Origin: Chthonomonas sp035294505
GTDB taxonomy: Bacteria > Armatimonadota > Chthonomonadetes > Chthonomonadales > Chthonomonadaceae
Assembly (NCBI RefSeq): GCF_035294505.1
Contig: NZ_DATGKU010000259.1
Coordinates: forward strand, 1 to 48,133
Length of the DNA: 48,133 bases
Reading direction: 5' to 3'
In this document: positions 1 through 8,899 of the stretch, one piece after another
How the letters are laid out: each line of letters opens with the position of its first letter
Position numbering within the stretch: the stretch's first letter is position 1
The notes under the pieces: model-generated
The model's database searches: none
What the model saw: the letters and a program-made list of their open reading frames with translations, nothing else
What the model was told of the DNA's origin: nothing
Program-made: the position numbers and the translations under genes

Positions 1-50
1 TTCCAATTGGGTTAGACCGGGCACGATTTTCTGGTTCCGACTGGTTCTCA

Positions 51-77
51 GAATAGGAATTCAGTGAATTCGTATTC
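51..77. promoter_or_regulatory. Inverted repeat just downstream of the leftward promoter
   Basis: Arms 51-62 and 66-77 are complementary at 11 of 12 positions around a 3-base centre; each arm contains a GAATTC. It covers the initially transcribed region of the leftward promoter, so it could be a repressor operator or a 5' leader hairpin. The structure is seen directly; the role is inference. Confidence 0.5.
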
Positions 78-86
78 TCAACTCCC

Positions 87-115
87 ATTATAACATAGCC
101 TACGCAAATTGTCAA
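87..115 (-). promoter_or_regulatory. Perfect-consensus sigma70 promoter reading left out of the window
   Basis: Read on the minus strand, TTGACA (110-115) is separated by exactly 17 bases from TATAAT (87-92), matching both consensus hexamers fully. The predicted start is near position 80, so the transcript leaves the window leftwards. Such perfect promoters usually drive stable-RNA operons or tightly repressed genes. The served gene lies outside the window. Confidence 0.8.
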
Positions 116-223
116 GGGCTGCCCTAAAAAATTTCGCGAACGTTTCCGCCACAATCTACTCCCTAATCTCATCTATTCTCAATCTCTCTCAAAATAGTCG
201 CTATGCCAAAAATAAATACCGTC

Positions 224-334
224 CCTTTCACTCTATGCGCCTGCCTTCCTTAAGCCTACCCCTGCTTTCCCTTGGGCATAGTCTAACGCTATTTCGCCTT
301 TCACTCTATGCGCCTGCCTTCCTTAAGCCTACCC
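224..334. repeat. Two copies of a 38-bp direct repeat in a gene-free stretch
   Basis: Positions 224-261 and 297-334 are identical (38 of 38), offset by 73 bases, in the pyrimidine-rich region before the GH50-like gene. The rest of 1-399 shows no convincing gene: the open frame at 109-363 has low-complexity composition and no ribosome binding site. Together with the leftward promoter, this accounts for what I can see in the first 399 bases. Confidence 0.75.
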
Positions 335-399
335 TCAAGCGGGATCGCCCGAATCTCTGCTAAAATAGTACCAAACGTTTCAAGGATGGGAAAAAGCCC

Positions 400-2517
400 A
401 TGAAGCTCTATCCGCTGCTTTTGCTCCTAGGTACCTCGGCAACGCTCTGGGCGCGTGCGCAGAGTGGTACCAGCCTGCACTTTTCCGGCCTCCCTTTGCA
501 GCTAAGCGATGCTGACGGTACGGTAGTTACCGAACAGGGACAAACCGCATTGCGCATCACCTTTCATAAAAATGCAGAGTGGCCCCATGTGCTCTTTAAG
601 CCCGCCAACCCTCTGGACTGGAGTGGAATGGAGGCCATCTCCTTTACCCTCCGCAATCCGGGAAAACGCCCTATCGCGTTCGGTTTTCGTATGGACGACT
701 CGATAGAAGCAGACGGCTATAACCACTCGCGAACGGCAAACGGCAGCATCGCGCCCGGCCAAACCCAGACCTTTGCCGTGCGCTTTGGCCCCGACCCCAT
801 GAGCCTCGGAATGCGTGGGCTTCCTCCCATACCCGGCATGGTGACCCTGGGCGTCTCCGGTGGGAACCCCTTCAGCTTTGAGCATATAGTGCAGTTTCAG
901 TTGTTCTTGCATAGCCCCCACCAAAACGAAACCCTGCTGCTGTCGCCCTTCAAAACCTTGCCGTTGCAACGAGAAGACCTCAAGAGCGTGGTGGACGCCT
1001 ATGGCCAGTATGCTAAAGCCAATTGGCCTGGCAAAGTGCATAGCGATGCCGACCTGATGCGACAACGAAGCGAGGAGGAGGCCGATCTGAAAGCACACCC
1101 ACCCCTGCCCGATCGCGATCCGTACGGCGGCTGGGCACAAGGCCCCAAACTGGAGGCCACCGGCTATTTCCGAACGGCGAAATACGACGGCAAGTGGATG
1201 CTTGTGACGCCTTCGGGGCATCTGTTCTTCTCTTTGGGCATAGATGTGGTGCAGATGAACTCACCTACCTTTATCACCGGTCGCGAATCGCTGTTTGCCG
1301 CCCTTCCAGACCCTAACGGGCCGCTGGGCGCTTTTTACGGCGAGAGTGGTGCCTACATGGGGCCGCTGGCAGGCAAGCAGGGCAAGACTTTCGACTTTTA
1401 TCGTGCCAACCTCTATCGCAAGTACGGTGCCGATTACCAGGCAGTATGGCAGCAGATGGCCTTAAAGCGCCTGCCTTCTTGGGGGTTCAACACCATAGGA
1501 AACTGGTCTGACCCCGTTTTCTATCAAAACCAACAGGTGCCCTTTGTAGCAACGGGCGGTGTTCACGGCGATTTCGCCACGGTGAGCAGCGGCTCCGACT
1601 ATTGGGGCCGCATGCCCGATCCCTTCGATCCACACTTTGCCGCTGCCGCCGATGCCGATATGAAAGACCTAGCCGCCCGCGTGCGTAACTCCCCGTGGTG
1701 CATAGGCTACTTTATAGACAACGAGCTAAGTTGGGCCGGCTCAGGGCCGGATGGAGATGTGGGACTTGCCATTGGCGCTCTGAAAGAGGATGCGGCGAAA
1801 TCGCCGGCCAAACGCGCTTTTCTGCATCAACTGCAAGAGAAGTACGGCGACATCGCGAACTTCAATGCTGCTTGGAAGGCCGATGTCTCCTCCTGGCAGC
1901 AGCTCGAAGCGCCCTACAAAGCCTCATTGCCGCTGACCCAGGAGGCGCACAAAGACGCCGAGACGTTTGTGCGCGCCTTTGCCGATAAGTATTTCCAAAC
2001 CGTTCGAGAGGCGTTAAAACGATACGATCCCAACCATCTCTATCTCGGTTGCCGTTTCGCCTGGCACAGCCGAGCCGAAGTGGAGGAGGCCGCAAAGTAC
2101 TGCGATGTGGTAAGCTTCAACATCTATGCCCCGCGTGTGGATGCCAGCCAATGGGGCTATTTGGCCGATCTCAATCGTCCCTGCATTATTGGGGAGTTCC
2201 ATTTTGGCGCGCTGGATAGAGGGATGTGGCATCCGGGGCTTGTCTCCACACCGAACCAGGAGGCGCGCGCCCAGATGTTTATTGACTACGTGCACAGCGT
2301 GCTCGATAACCCCGCCTTCGTGGGCTGCCACTGGTTCCAGTATGTGGATGAGCCGCTGACGGGGCGAACGTGGGACGGTGAAAACTATAACATCGGGTTT
2401 GTGTCACAAACCGATAGGCCCTACCGTCACATGGTGGCTGCGGCGCGCCAGGTGGGAGCGGAGCTTTATACCTATCGCTTTGAGGCGTCACGGGCTGCCT
2501 CGGAATCGGGTAGATAG
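400..2517 (+). CDS. Exported GH50-like (beta-agarase-type) glycoside hydrolase
   Basis: A 705-residue protein beginning with a Sec signal peptide (hydrophobic residues 4-16, likely cleavage near ARA|QS about residue 20). Residues about 25-190 look like a beta-sandwich carbohydrate-binding module. From about 255 comes a clan GH-A barrel opening with YDGKWMLVTPSGHLFFSLG, as in GH50 beta-agarases. The motif IDNELSW supplies the probable acid/base Glu442, and IIGEFHFG the probable nucleophile Glu599, with spacing like characterised GH50 enzymes. The real substrate is uncertain: an agarase proper would be surprising outside agar-rich habitats, so another beta-galactan is possible. An AGGATGGG-like ribosome binding site precedes the ATG. 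The next hydrolase starts 32 bases later, so both are probably co-transcribed. Confidence 0.75.
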   Translation: MKLYPLLLLLGTSATLWARAQSGTSLHFSGLPLQLSDADGTVVTEQGQTALRITFHKNAEWPHVLFKPANPLDWSGMEAISFTLRNPGKRPIAFGFRMDDSIEADGYNHSRTANGSIAPGQTQTFAVRFGPDPMSLGMRGLPPIPGMVTLGVSGGNPFSFEHIVQFQLFLHSPHQNETLLLSPFKTLPLQREDLKSVVDAYGQYAKANWPGKVHSDADLMRQRSEEEADLKAHPPLPDRDPYGGWAQGPKLEATGYFRTAKYDGKWMLVTPSGHLFFSLGIDVVQMNSPTFITGRESLFAALPDPNGPLGAFYGESGAYMGPLAGKQGKTFDFYRANLYRKYGADYQAVWQQMALKRLPSWGFNTIGNWSDPVFYQNQQVPFVATGGVHGDFATVSSGSDYWGRMPDPFDPHFAAAADADMKDLAARVRNSPWCIGYFIDNELSWAGSGPDGDVGLAIGALKEDAAKSPAKRAFLHQLQEKYGDIANFNAAWKADVSSWQQLEAPYKASLPLTQEAHKDAETFVRAFADKYFQTVREALKRYDPNHLYLGCRFAWHSRAEVEEAAKYCDVVSFNIYAPRVDASQWGYLADLNRPCIIGEFHFGALDRGMWHPGLVSTPNQEARAQMFIDYVHSVLDNPAFVGCHWFQYVDEPLTGRTWDGENYNIGFVSQTDRPYRHMVAAARQVGAELYTYRFEASRAASESGR

Positions 2518-2549
2518 TTTGATGAGAGTGTTTTAGAGAGGGCAAGAGG

Positions 2550-4754
2550 ATGCGAAATCGGCGATGGTTTTGGTGGCTATGCGGGTTTTTCCCCGGCGTT
2601 CTTGTGGCGTTGTGTGCCGGATGTGGCGGGGCCGACTTTGGAGGCCTTCAACAAAACCTTAGCGGCGACATCGCTCCAGGCTACAACACACCCATCGCGA
2701 TGCAAAATCGAAACACGGCCGCTCGACTCTTGCCCGGACAAGGATGTTATCCCATGATCGAAACCTCGTTTCAACTCGCTAAGGTGCCCGGCGACCCCTT
2801 CGATTTTGAAAAGGTGAACGTGCAGGTTGTCTTCCAGAGGCCGGATGGAGGCACCGTTTCGGTGCCGGCCTTCTATGACGGCGATCAAACCTGGCGTGCC
2901 CGCTACACACCCATCACGCCTGGCCGCTATATCGTGCAAAAGGTGCTCTTAAACGGCCAGATCGCCCATGAAACGAACCTGAACCCCACACAATGGAACG
3001 TCTCCGGCACGCCCGAGCCCGGCTTCATTCGCATCAATCCGGCCGATCCCACACGCTTCGTTTTTGACAACGGCAACACCTATTACCCCGTGGGCAACAA
3101 TGAGGCATGGCCTTCTCCAAACCTCCCCGATATCCCCGCTCTCTTTGCAAAGATGCACGCGGCCGGCGAAAACTGGTCACGCGTGTGGATGGCCCATTGG
3201 GCTAACCAAAATCTGGATTGGGTGCCGGGCAAAAAGATAGCTCCTGGAGATATCGATCTCGATGTGGCTCGACGTTGGGATAAGATCGTGGAGGCCGCTC
3301 AGCAAAACGGCATCTACTTTCAGATGGTGCTGCAACATCACGGGCAGTACTCCTCGAATGTGAATCCGAACTGGAACGAGAACCCTTACAACGTGAAAAA
3401 CGGTGGCTTTCTGCAAGCACCGGACGATTTCTTTACCAACCCGCAGGCCATTGAGGCTACAAAGCGGAAGCTCTACTATATTCTTGCGAGATGGGGCTAT
3501 TCACCCAACATTATGGCGTTTGAGCTTTTCAATGAGGTGCAGTTCACCGATGCCTACCAGCACAAACACGATGCCGCCATCGCCCAGTGGCACCGTGAAA
3601 TGGCCGATTTCCTTAGGCGCTACGACATCAATCATCACCTCATCACCACCAGTTCGGCGCCCGATGTACCCTACGATAGCCCCATTTGGCAAAGTATGGA
3701 CTACATCCAGGTGCATTCCTATCCGCCCGATCCGCTAACCACATTGGCTATCGGCCCACCGGCTCAAGCCTTAAAGTTGAACAAACCGATCTTTGTGGGG
3801 GAGTTTGGGCCGGCAACGTTGGACGATCCAAATGGCATGGCGCTACACGATGGCCTCTGGGCTGGCCTTATGCGCTGGCCCTCCGGCGCCCCCGAATACT
3901 GGTCATGGGACGTTATCGAACAGCACGACCTCTACGGCAACTACGCGGCCGCTACCGCGTTTCTGAACGCCTCTGAGCTGCCGGAGCAGAGGGGGCTGCA
4001 GTCGGCCACACTGTCGGTGGAGACCCAACAACATGCCGATCTGGTGCTCGCTCCCGGCGGCGGGTTCGAGCCGGCAAAACAATCTACCTTTACCATAAGC
4101 CCAGAAGGGGCTCCTGCCGCTTTCGGAACCTATCCCTCCTTCTTGCAGGGGCAGTTCCATCGTGATATGATGCCCGAACCGCTTACCCTGCAGGTGAACT
4201 GTGCGGGGCCGATAAAAGGGGAGGTGCAGATCAATCGCGTTGCAAAGGCCGGTGCTGTCCTTCAAATTGGCGTGGATGGGCAGGTGGTGACCACGCGCAA
4301 ATTCGACGCGGCAGATAGCGACTACACTCCAGATAAGGATCAGGGCACCCTTACCTTCGACCTACCTGCGGGGCAACACACGTTGACTCTGCAGGACACG
4401 GGGTCGGATTGGGTTCAGATTCGCCGTATCGTTCTCAAGAACTATGCCTTGGCCCTACAGTGTTTGGCACGCGTTGGCAAGAACTATGCAGCGGGTTGGG
4501 TGTACAATCGCTCCGGTATCTACGCTCCTGCCGATGCGCAGCCGGTTCCGGCCAATGGGCAACTTACACTGCCTGCGCTAGCCCCTGGAACCTATCGCTT
4601 CGTTTGGTGGGATACCCATGCCGGTAAGGCGCTATCGGAAAGCCGGTTAACGGTGAACGGCACAGAAAAGACGACGATAGCCACTCCACCGATTGCGCGC
4701 GATGTGGCCTTCTACGTTATCGCCTCGCACGCCGAAGCACAAAAGGCAAAATAG
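2550..4754 (+). CDS. DUF5060 / GH5-like glycoside hydrolase lipoprotein
   Basis: A 734-residue protein with an N-terminal hydrophobic segment ending in LCAGC; Cys25 is the probable lipidated residue, though the -3 Cys makes the lipobox atypical. Residues about 65-150 match DUF5060 (FYDGDQTWRARYTPITPGRY), a beta-sandwich domain found in front of glycosidase barrels. The barrel carries the clan GH-A pair: Glu329 in ELFNEV (acid/base) and Glu418 in VGEFGP (nucleophile). A C-terminal jelly-roll (about 540-640, with LPAGQHTLTL) looks like a carbohydrate-binding domain. It probably sits on an outer-membrane or periplasmic surface and acts on the same polymer as the GH50-like enzyme just upstream. 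The specific linkage cleaved cannot be read from sequence. Confidence 0.72.
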   Translation: MRNRRWFWWLCGFFPGVLVALCAGCGGADFGGLQQNLSGDIAPGYNTPIAMQNRNTAARLLPGQGCYPMIETSFQLAKVPGDPFDFEKVNVQVVFQRPDGGTVSVPAFYDGDQTWRARYTPITPGRYIVQKVLLNGQIAHETNLNPTQWNVSGTPEPGFIRINPADPTRFVFDNGNTYYPVGNNEAWPSPNLPDIPALFAKMHAAGENWSRVWMAHWANQNLDWVPGKKIAPGDIDLDVARRWDKIVEAAQQNGIYFQMVLQHHGQYSSNVNPNWNENPYNVKNGGFLQAPDDFFTNPQAIEATKRKLYYILARWGYSPNIMAFELFNEVQFTDAYQHKHDAAIAQWHREMADFLRRYDINHHLITTSSAPDVPYDSPIWQSMDYIQVHSYPPDPLTTLAIGPPAQALKLNKPIFVGEFGPATLDDPNGMALHDGLWAGLMRWPSGAPEYWSWDVIEQHDLYGNYAAATAFLNASELPEQRGLQSATLSVETQQHADLVLAPGGGFEPAKQSTFTISPEGAPAAFGTYPSFLQGQFHRDMMPEPLTLQVNCAGPIKGEVQINRVAKAGAVLQIGVDGQVVTTRKFDAADSDYTPDKDQGTLTFDLPAGQHTLTLQDTGSDWVQIRRIVLKNYALALQCLARVGKNYAAGWVYNRSGIYAPADAQPVPANGQLTLPALAPGTYRFVWWDTHAGKALSESRLTVNGTEKTTIATPPIARDVAFYVIASHAEAQKAK

Positions 4755-4799
4755 AGACCTGTCTGCAAACACAGGCGTTCTGCCTCGTAGGGCGAAAGC

Positions 4800-6434
4800 T
4801 CAGAACACTTTAACCAAATGGTCGCTGCTCTGGCCACAGCCACAGGGGCGCAACGTAGCATGGGGGATAAGGAGGGCATAGTCGCCCTTTTGGCCTAAGG
4901 TCTCTGTGAAGGCGGGTGCGGGTGGTAACAAACTACGGCTCTCCGCTTTGATAAGTTTGAGATAGCGCTCTTTGAGCACGTCGTCGTCGCCGGCAAGCAG
5001 TTTATGTGCTAAGACCACGGTTTTGCAGAGGCGCAGGAAACGAATTTGGCGTGCCTGAGTGCACTCTGCCTGCTCTTCCTGAGCGTCTAGGTCCTCCACG
5101 CGCTTCTCCGCATCGAGTAGGTCTTTCCAAGGAGACTTTTGTGCATTTTGAGCGAGCCAATCTATGGCGGCCTTTTTGGCATCTTCTCTGTCGGCTCCGC
5201 GACCGCGCAGTTTAGGGAAGTTATCCAGGAGAATCTCTTTATCGTCGCGCAGTTGGCCCTCCAGTTCCGATTCGGCGTTAGCAAAGCGGGCACGCAAAGT
5301 TCTGAGGTCTGAATCGTCTTGTGCGAGATTAAAGGCGGTTTGTGCCCGATTTTCGCCTTGAAGTTGCAGCTGGTCGGAGATCGCTTCGAGAGCAGCGCGC
5401 TGCGCCGGGGTGGCCCATGCTAACAGATCGTGCCACGGTGTGGAGAACACCTCCTGATCGCTTGCCTGTACAAAATGGCGAAGGAAGACATCGGAGGTAC
5501 AGACGGGGGTGTCTATGGAGGGGTCGTGGATGAGGGTATAGCAGAAGGCCTCATCCATGCCCACACGTCCATCATGATTATAGTCGGCACCGGTAACGGG
5601 GCGTCCTAGCCGGTCACGGCCGGTGAGGGCTGCGAAGAAATAGGAGGTGAAGTCGTGGTACTCGGCCTCGTTTACTTCGGAGGTGCAGCCGGCGGCCTCG
5701 CGCTCCGGCACGGCGGCAAAAAATCCGACAAGGTCTCTATCGAGATAAGGGCGCTCTGGGTCGCCTCCGCCGAAAAGGAGATCGCCAAAACCGCCGGAGA
5801 AGCACTGCACCATGATGAGCGTCACAGGCACGTTGGGCGGTATTTGTTCAAGGAGATTGGCCAGAGTGTGGACATCCAGGTCGGGCCCCGGTTTCCAAAG
5901 GTCGTACCGATTGTTGGCATAGGTAGGGCGGTCTGGGCTGCCGTGGCCGGTGAAATAGAGCAACAGCGGTGTGGGATCGTCGGCAGAGGTTGCGTACTGT
6001 TGATGCATGCGCTCAAAAAAGCGGCGAATGGCCGGAAGGCGCGAGGGGCCATCGGGGCCGTGGAGCAGCTGTGGAGGGCGATAGCGATCGGCAGAGTAGG
6101 TGCTGTCCTCATGGATGAGGAGATCGTAGAGGTGTTGGCCGATAGGGATAGGGGCCGGATCGGTGTAGTAGACGGTTTCATGGTTCGGATTGCCATCGGC
6201 GAAGAGAGTGGTGCATTGGGCATTGGCCGGAAGGAGCCGTTGAACGTAGCGCACATTGCTCTCTATGGCCACCTGGTTATAGCTAGGCTCCGGCCCTCCG
6301 CCAACGATCAGCACATTGAGGGGGAAGTCGGTTTTTGGTGAAGGCGGTGTGGCTTGCGGAAGCGAAAGCCCCCCAACCAGGAGGAAGAACGCTCCAGAAA
6401 ACAGCAGACGACGAACCCACGTTGTGCCTTTCAT
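4800..6434 (-). CDS. Exported caspase-like (clan CD) cysteine peptidase homologue
   Basis: A 544-residue protein with a signal peptide (hydrophobic residues 10-27) and a caspase-like fold at about 35-330. The probable dyad is His164 in YFTGHGS and Cys211 in MVQCFSGGF, with the 47-residue spacing and HG...C layout of clan CD (C13/C14) peptidases. Residues 340-490 are charged and helix/coiled-coil-rich (for example AQEEQAECTQARQI), perhaps an interaction or substrate-sensing region. A short tail near the C-terminus contains CGCGQ. The gene lies 45 bases downstream of rel on the same strand, so read-through from rel is likely. Its role is unknown: it may be an active peptidase, or a caspase-like scaffold in the periplasm. 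The fold call is fairly secure; the substrate is not. Confidence 0.68.
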   Translation of the reverse strand: MKGTTWVRRLLFSGAFFLLVGGLSLPQATPPSPKTDFPLNVLIVGGGPEPSYNQVAIESNVRYVQRLLPANAQCTTLFADGNPNHETVYYTDPAPIPIGQHLYDLLIHEDSTYSADRYRPPQLLHGPDGPSRLPAIRRFFERMHQQYATSADDPTPLLLYFTGHGSPDRPTYANNRYDLWKPGPDLDVHTLANLLEQIPPNVPVTLIMVQCFSGGFGDLLFGGGDPERPYLDRDLVGFFAAVPEREAAGCTSEVNEAEYHDFTSYFFAALTGRDRLGRPVTGADYNHDGRVGMDEAFCYTLIHDPSIDTPVCTSDVFLRHFVQASDQEVFSTPWHDLLAWATPAQRAALEAISDQLQLQGENRAQTAFNLAQDDSDLRTLRARFANAESELEGQLRDDKEILLDNFPKLRGRGADREDAKKAAIDWLAQNAQKSPWKDLLDAEKRVEDLDAQEEQAECTQARQIRFLRLCKTVVLAHKLLAGDDDVLKERYLKLIKAESRSLLPPAPAFTETLGQKGDYALLIPHATLRPCGCGQSSDHLVKVF

Positions 6435-6479
6435 CGGTCTTTCCCTTACTTTTAGTTATAGATTAGACCGACGAAAGGG

Positions 6480-8801
6480 CTATTTTGTTTTGCCTTCGTC
6501 ACGGCTACCGAAAGCGCGGTGTACGTCCAAAATATCGCCAATGGCGTAGACCTTCTTGATGATGTCGTCGAGGTGTTCTGTGTTACGCACCTCAATAGCA
6601 AGTTCGAGGGTGGCGGTTTTGTCACGATGCGATTGGGTTCGTAGCGCGGTGATATTGGTTTTGTTCTCCCCAAAGACGGAGCCAATATCGGCCAATAGCC
6701 CGGTACGATCCAAACAAACGATGGTCAGATAGACCTGATAGACCTGTCCATCGTTGCCCACATACTCTACCGGCACACAGCGGTCTGGCTCGTTCGCGAG
6801 ATAGTAGCGTGCATTGGGACACTCTCGGCGGTGGAGGGCCATGCCGCGCCCGCGCGTGATATAGCCGATAACATCGTCGCCGGGAATAGGCAAGCAACAG
6901 CGAGAGCGACGGAAGAGCAGATTCTCGGTATCAAGCCCACCGGCCACGATATGGAGCTTCTCTTCACTGGCGCGTTTTCCACCGATGGGTATGCTCACTT
7001 CGGTAGGCGCAACGGGGCGTAGGCGGTTCAGCACGGTGAGAGGAGCAATGGTGCCGTAGCCGATAGAGGCCAGCAACTCGATCTCGCTGGGCACGTTGAA
7101 AGAGGCGGCCACACTGCGTAGCGATTCATCTTTCAGAAGGTCACGTGGGTTCTCGCCCCACCCATGAGGGTCGCGCTCGAGTTGATTGGTCAGCTCCTTT
7201 TCCAGAAGGTCGCGCCCGCGCTCCACATTTTCGCGATGATGAAGCCGTTTGAAGTAGTTCTTGATCTTTGCACGCGCGTGGGAGGTCTTCACGAAAGCCA
7301 GCCAGTCCCGGCTTGGGGTGGCGCCTGGGCGGGTGATGATCTCCACCGTATCGCCGTTACGGAACTGGTAGGAGAGAGGCACCAGGCGACCGTTCACCTT
7401 TGCCCCCACGCAGTGATCGCCTACCTCACTGTGCACCCGATAGGCAAAGTCTATGGGACAGCTGCCTGCAGGGAGGTCTATAACATCGCCTTTCGGGGTC
7501 AGCACAAAGACCTGATCGGTGAACAGGTCTTCCGTGATATTACGTAAGAACTCTCCGCTATCTTTGCTATCATTTTGCCAATCGAAGAGTTGTTGGCGAA
7601 GAAAAGAGAGACGACGCTCGAACTGATCGTTGGTTTTGCCGCCCTCTTTATACTGCCAATGCGCCGCCACACCGAACTCCGCGGTACGATGCATCTCCCA
7701 TGTACGAATCTGTACCTCTAGGGGCGTGCCCTTCGGCCCGATCACCTTAATGTGGATGGACTGGTACATGTTGCTTTTGGGCTGGGCGATATAGTCGGAA
7801 AACATGCCGGGAATGGGCGCCCAAAGGGCGCTCACCACTCCGAGGGCATGGTAGCAATCGGGGCGCGTTGGCACGATCACTCGGAGGGCAATAAGGTCGT
7901 AGAGTTGGGTGAAATCCAACCCTTGCTGTCGCATTTTGTTGTAGATGCTGTAGAGGTGTTTCGGGCGCCCCATGACCTGGGCATCTATCCCCTCTTCTTT
8001 CAGCTTCTGCTGGAGAATGGCGACGGCCTCGTCTACTTCCGCTTGGCGTTCCGCCCGAGTGCGCGCCACCATAGCTGCAATCTGTTCGTAGGCCTCCGGT
8101 TCAACGTAGCGGAAGGCAAGGTCTTCTAGCTCCCATTTCAGGCGCCAAATGCCGAGCCGATGGGCTAAGGGGGCGAAAATCTGCAGGGTCTCTTGAGCGA
8201 TGCGCATTTGGCGGGCGGGTGGCAGAGCCGAAAGGGTGCGCATGTTGTGAAGCCTATCGGCCAATTTAATGACAATGACCCGCAGGTCGCGGGCCATCGC
8301 CAGAAAGATTTTACGTAGGTTGGCAGCCTTTTTGGCCATCTCGGCCTGCTTTTTGCGCCGGTCAATAGCCGTTGGCGTAAGCTCCTCTTCGTCTTCGGGC
8401 AGATTGGGGCGCGTTTTTCCCTCATCTACCCCTATAATCTGCAGTTTCGTAACGCCGTCCACCAGCTGCGCTACAGCAGGGCCAAATCGGTTTTGAATCT
8501 CCTCAAGGGGCACTCCGCAATCCTCTACCACATCGTGCAGAAGCGCGGCGGCCAACGTCGTTTCGTCCATCTCCAGCTCGGCCAGAATGGCCGTGACGGC
8601 GAGAGGGTGGGTAATATAGGGCGAGCCATCGCTGCGGGTTTGCCCACAATGCTTTTCGGCGGCAAAAGCGTAGGCACGGCGCACAAGGTCTTCATCCGCC
8701 TCAGGCCGATAGGCTGCGAGACGTTCCAGAATATTTTCCAGGTCTTGGCCAGCATCGGCACCAAAGGGAGTTCTGGAGACCTCTTGTGTGGTTTCCGACA
8801 T
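6480..8801 (-). CDS. rel: Bifunctional (p)ppGpp synthetase/hydrolase Rel
   Basis: A 773-residue RelA/SpoT homologue that makes and degrades (p)ppGpp, the stringent-response alarmone. The hydrolase HD domain is intact: His65, His89-Asp90 (LLHDVVED) and Glu93-Asp94. The synthetase domain follows (GRPKHLYSIYNKM, LYDLIALRV), then a TGS domain (VFVLTPKGDVIDLPAG) and a C-terminal ACT domain (LADIGSVFGENKTNITAL). The presence of all four suggests one long dual-function Rel rather than separate RelA and SpoT. I chose the start MSETTQEV at 8801 because AAGGAA lies about 7 bases upstream; an in-frame start at 8882 has no such site and would overlap the probable promoter. A caspase-like gene follows after 45 bases. 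Confidence 0.93.
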   Translation of the reverse strand: MSETTQEVSRTPFGADAGQDLENILERLAAYRPEADEDLVRRAYAFAAEKHCGQTRSDGSPYITHPLAVTAILAELEMDETTLAAALLHDVVEDCGVPLEEIQNRFGPAVAQLVDGVTKLQIIGVDEGKTRPNLPEDEEELTPTAIDRRKKQAEMAKKAANLRKIFLAMARDLRVIVIKLADRLHNMRTLSALPPARQMRIAQETLQIFAPLAHRLGIWRLKWELEDLAFRYVEPEAYEQIAAMVARTRAERQAEVDEAVAILQQKLKEEGIDAQVMGRPKHLYSIYNKMRQQGLDFTQLYDLIALRVIVPTRPDCYHALGVVSALWAPIPGMFSDYIAQPKSNMYQSIHIKVIGPKGTPLEVQIRTWEMHRTAEFGVAAHWQYKEGGKTNDQFERRLSFLRQQLFDWQNDSKDSGEFLRNITEDLFTDQVFVLTPKGDVIDLPAGSCPIDFAYRVHSEVGDHCVGAKVNGRLVPLSYQFRNGDTVEIITRPGATPSRDWLAFVKTSHARAKIKNYFKRLHHRENVERGRDLLEKELTNQLERDPHGWGENPRDLLKDESLRSVAASFNVPSEIELLASIGYGTIAPLTVLNRLRPVAPTEVSIPIGGKRASEEKLHIVAGGLDTENLLFRRSRCCLPIPGDDVIGYITRGRGMALHRRECPNARYYLANEPDRCVPVEYVGNDGQVYQVYLTIVCLDRTGLLADIGSVFGENKTNITALRTQSHRDKTATLELAIEVRNTEHLDDIIKKVYAIGDILDVHRAFGSRDEGKTK

Positions 8802-8859
8802 ACGTGCGTTCCTTGTGCAACCGGTACCGTATAAATAGAGCTTTCTATAAGGGTATGCT

Positions 8860-8868
8860 AGTATACCA
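8860..8868 (-). promoter_or_regulatory. Probable extended -10 promoter for rel
   Basis: On the minus strand TGG-TATACT forms an extended -10 element (TATACT at 8860-8865), about 60 bases before the rel ATG. No good -35 is visible, as is usual for extended -10 promoters. A short inverted repeat (GGTAT/ATACC) surrounds it. Confidence 0.4.
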
Positions 8869-8899
8869 CACGCTGGCGCCAACCGCTCATGGGCTGTGT

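Noticed and set aside
109..363. An 84-codon open frame on the plus strand before the first hydrolase
   Set aside because: It overlaps the strong leftward promoter and the 38-bp repeats, has no ribosome binding site and encodes a low-complexity Ser/Leu-rich peptide.
502..1221. A 239-codon open frame antisense to the GH50-like gene
   Set aside because: It is a mirror of a well-supported coding gene, with His/Gly/Arg-rich composition and no family features.
5655..6341. A 228-codon open frame antisense to the caspase-like gene
   Set aside because: The minus-strand protein has a signal peptide and catalytic motifs; the plus-strand frame has shadow composition and no ribosome binding site.
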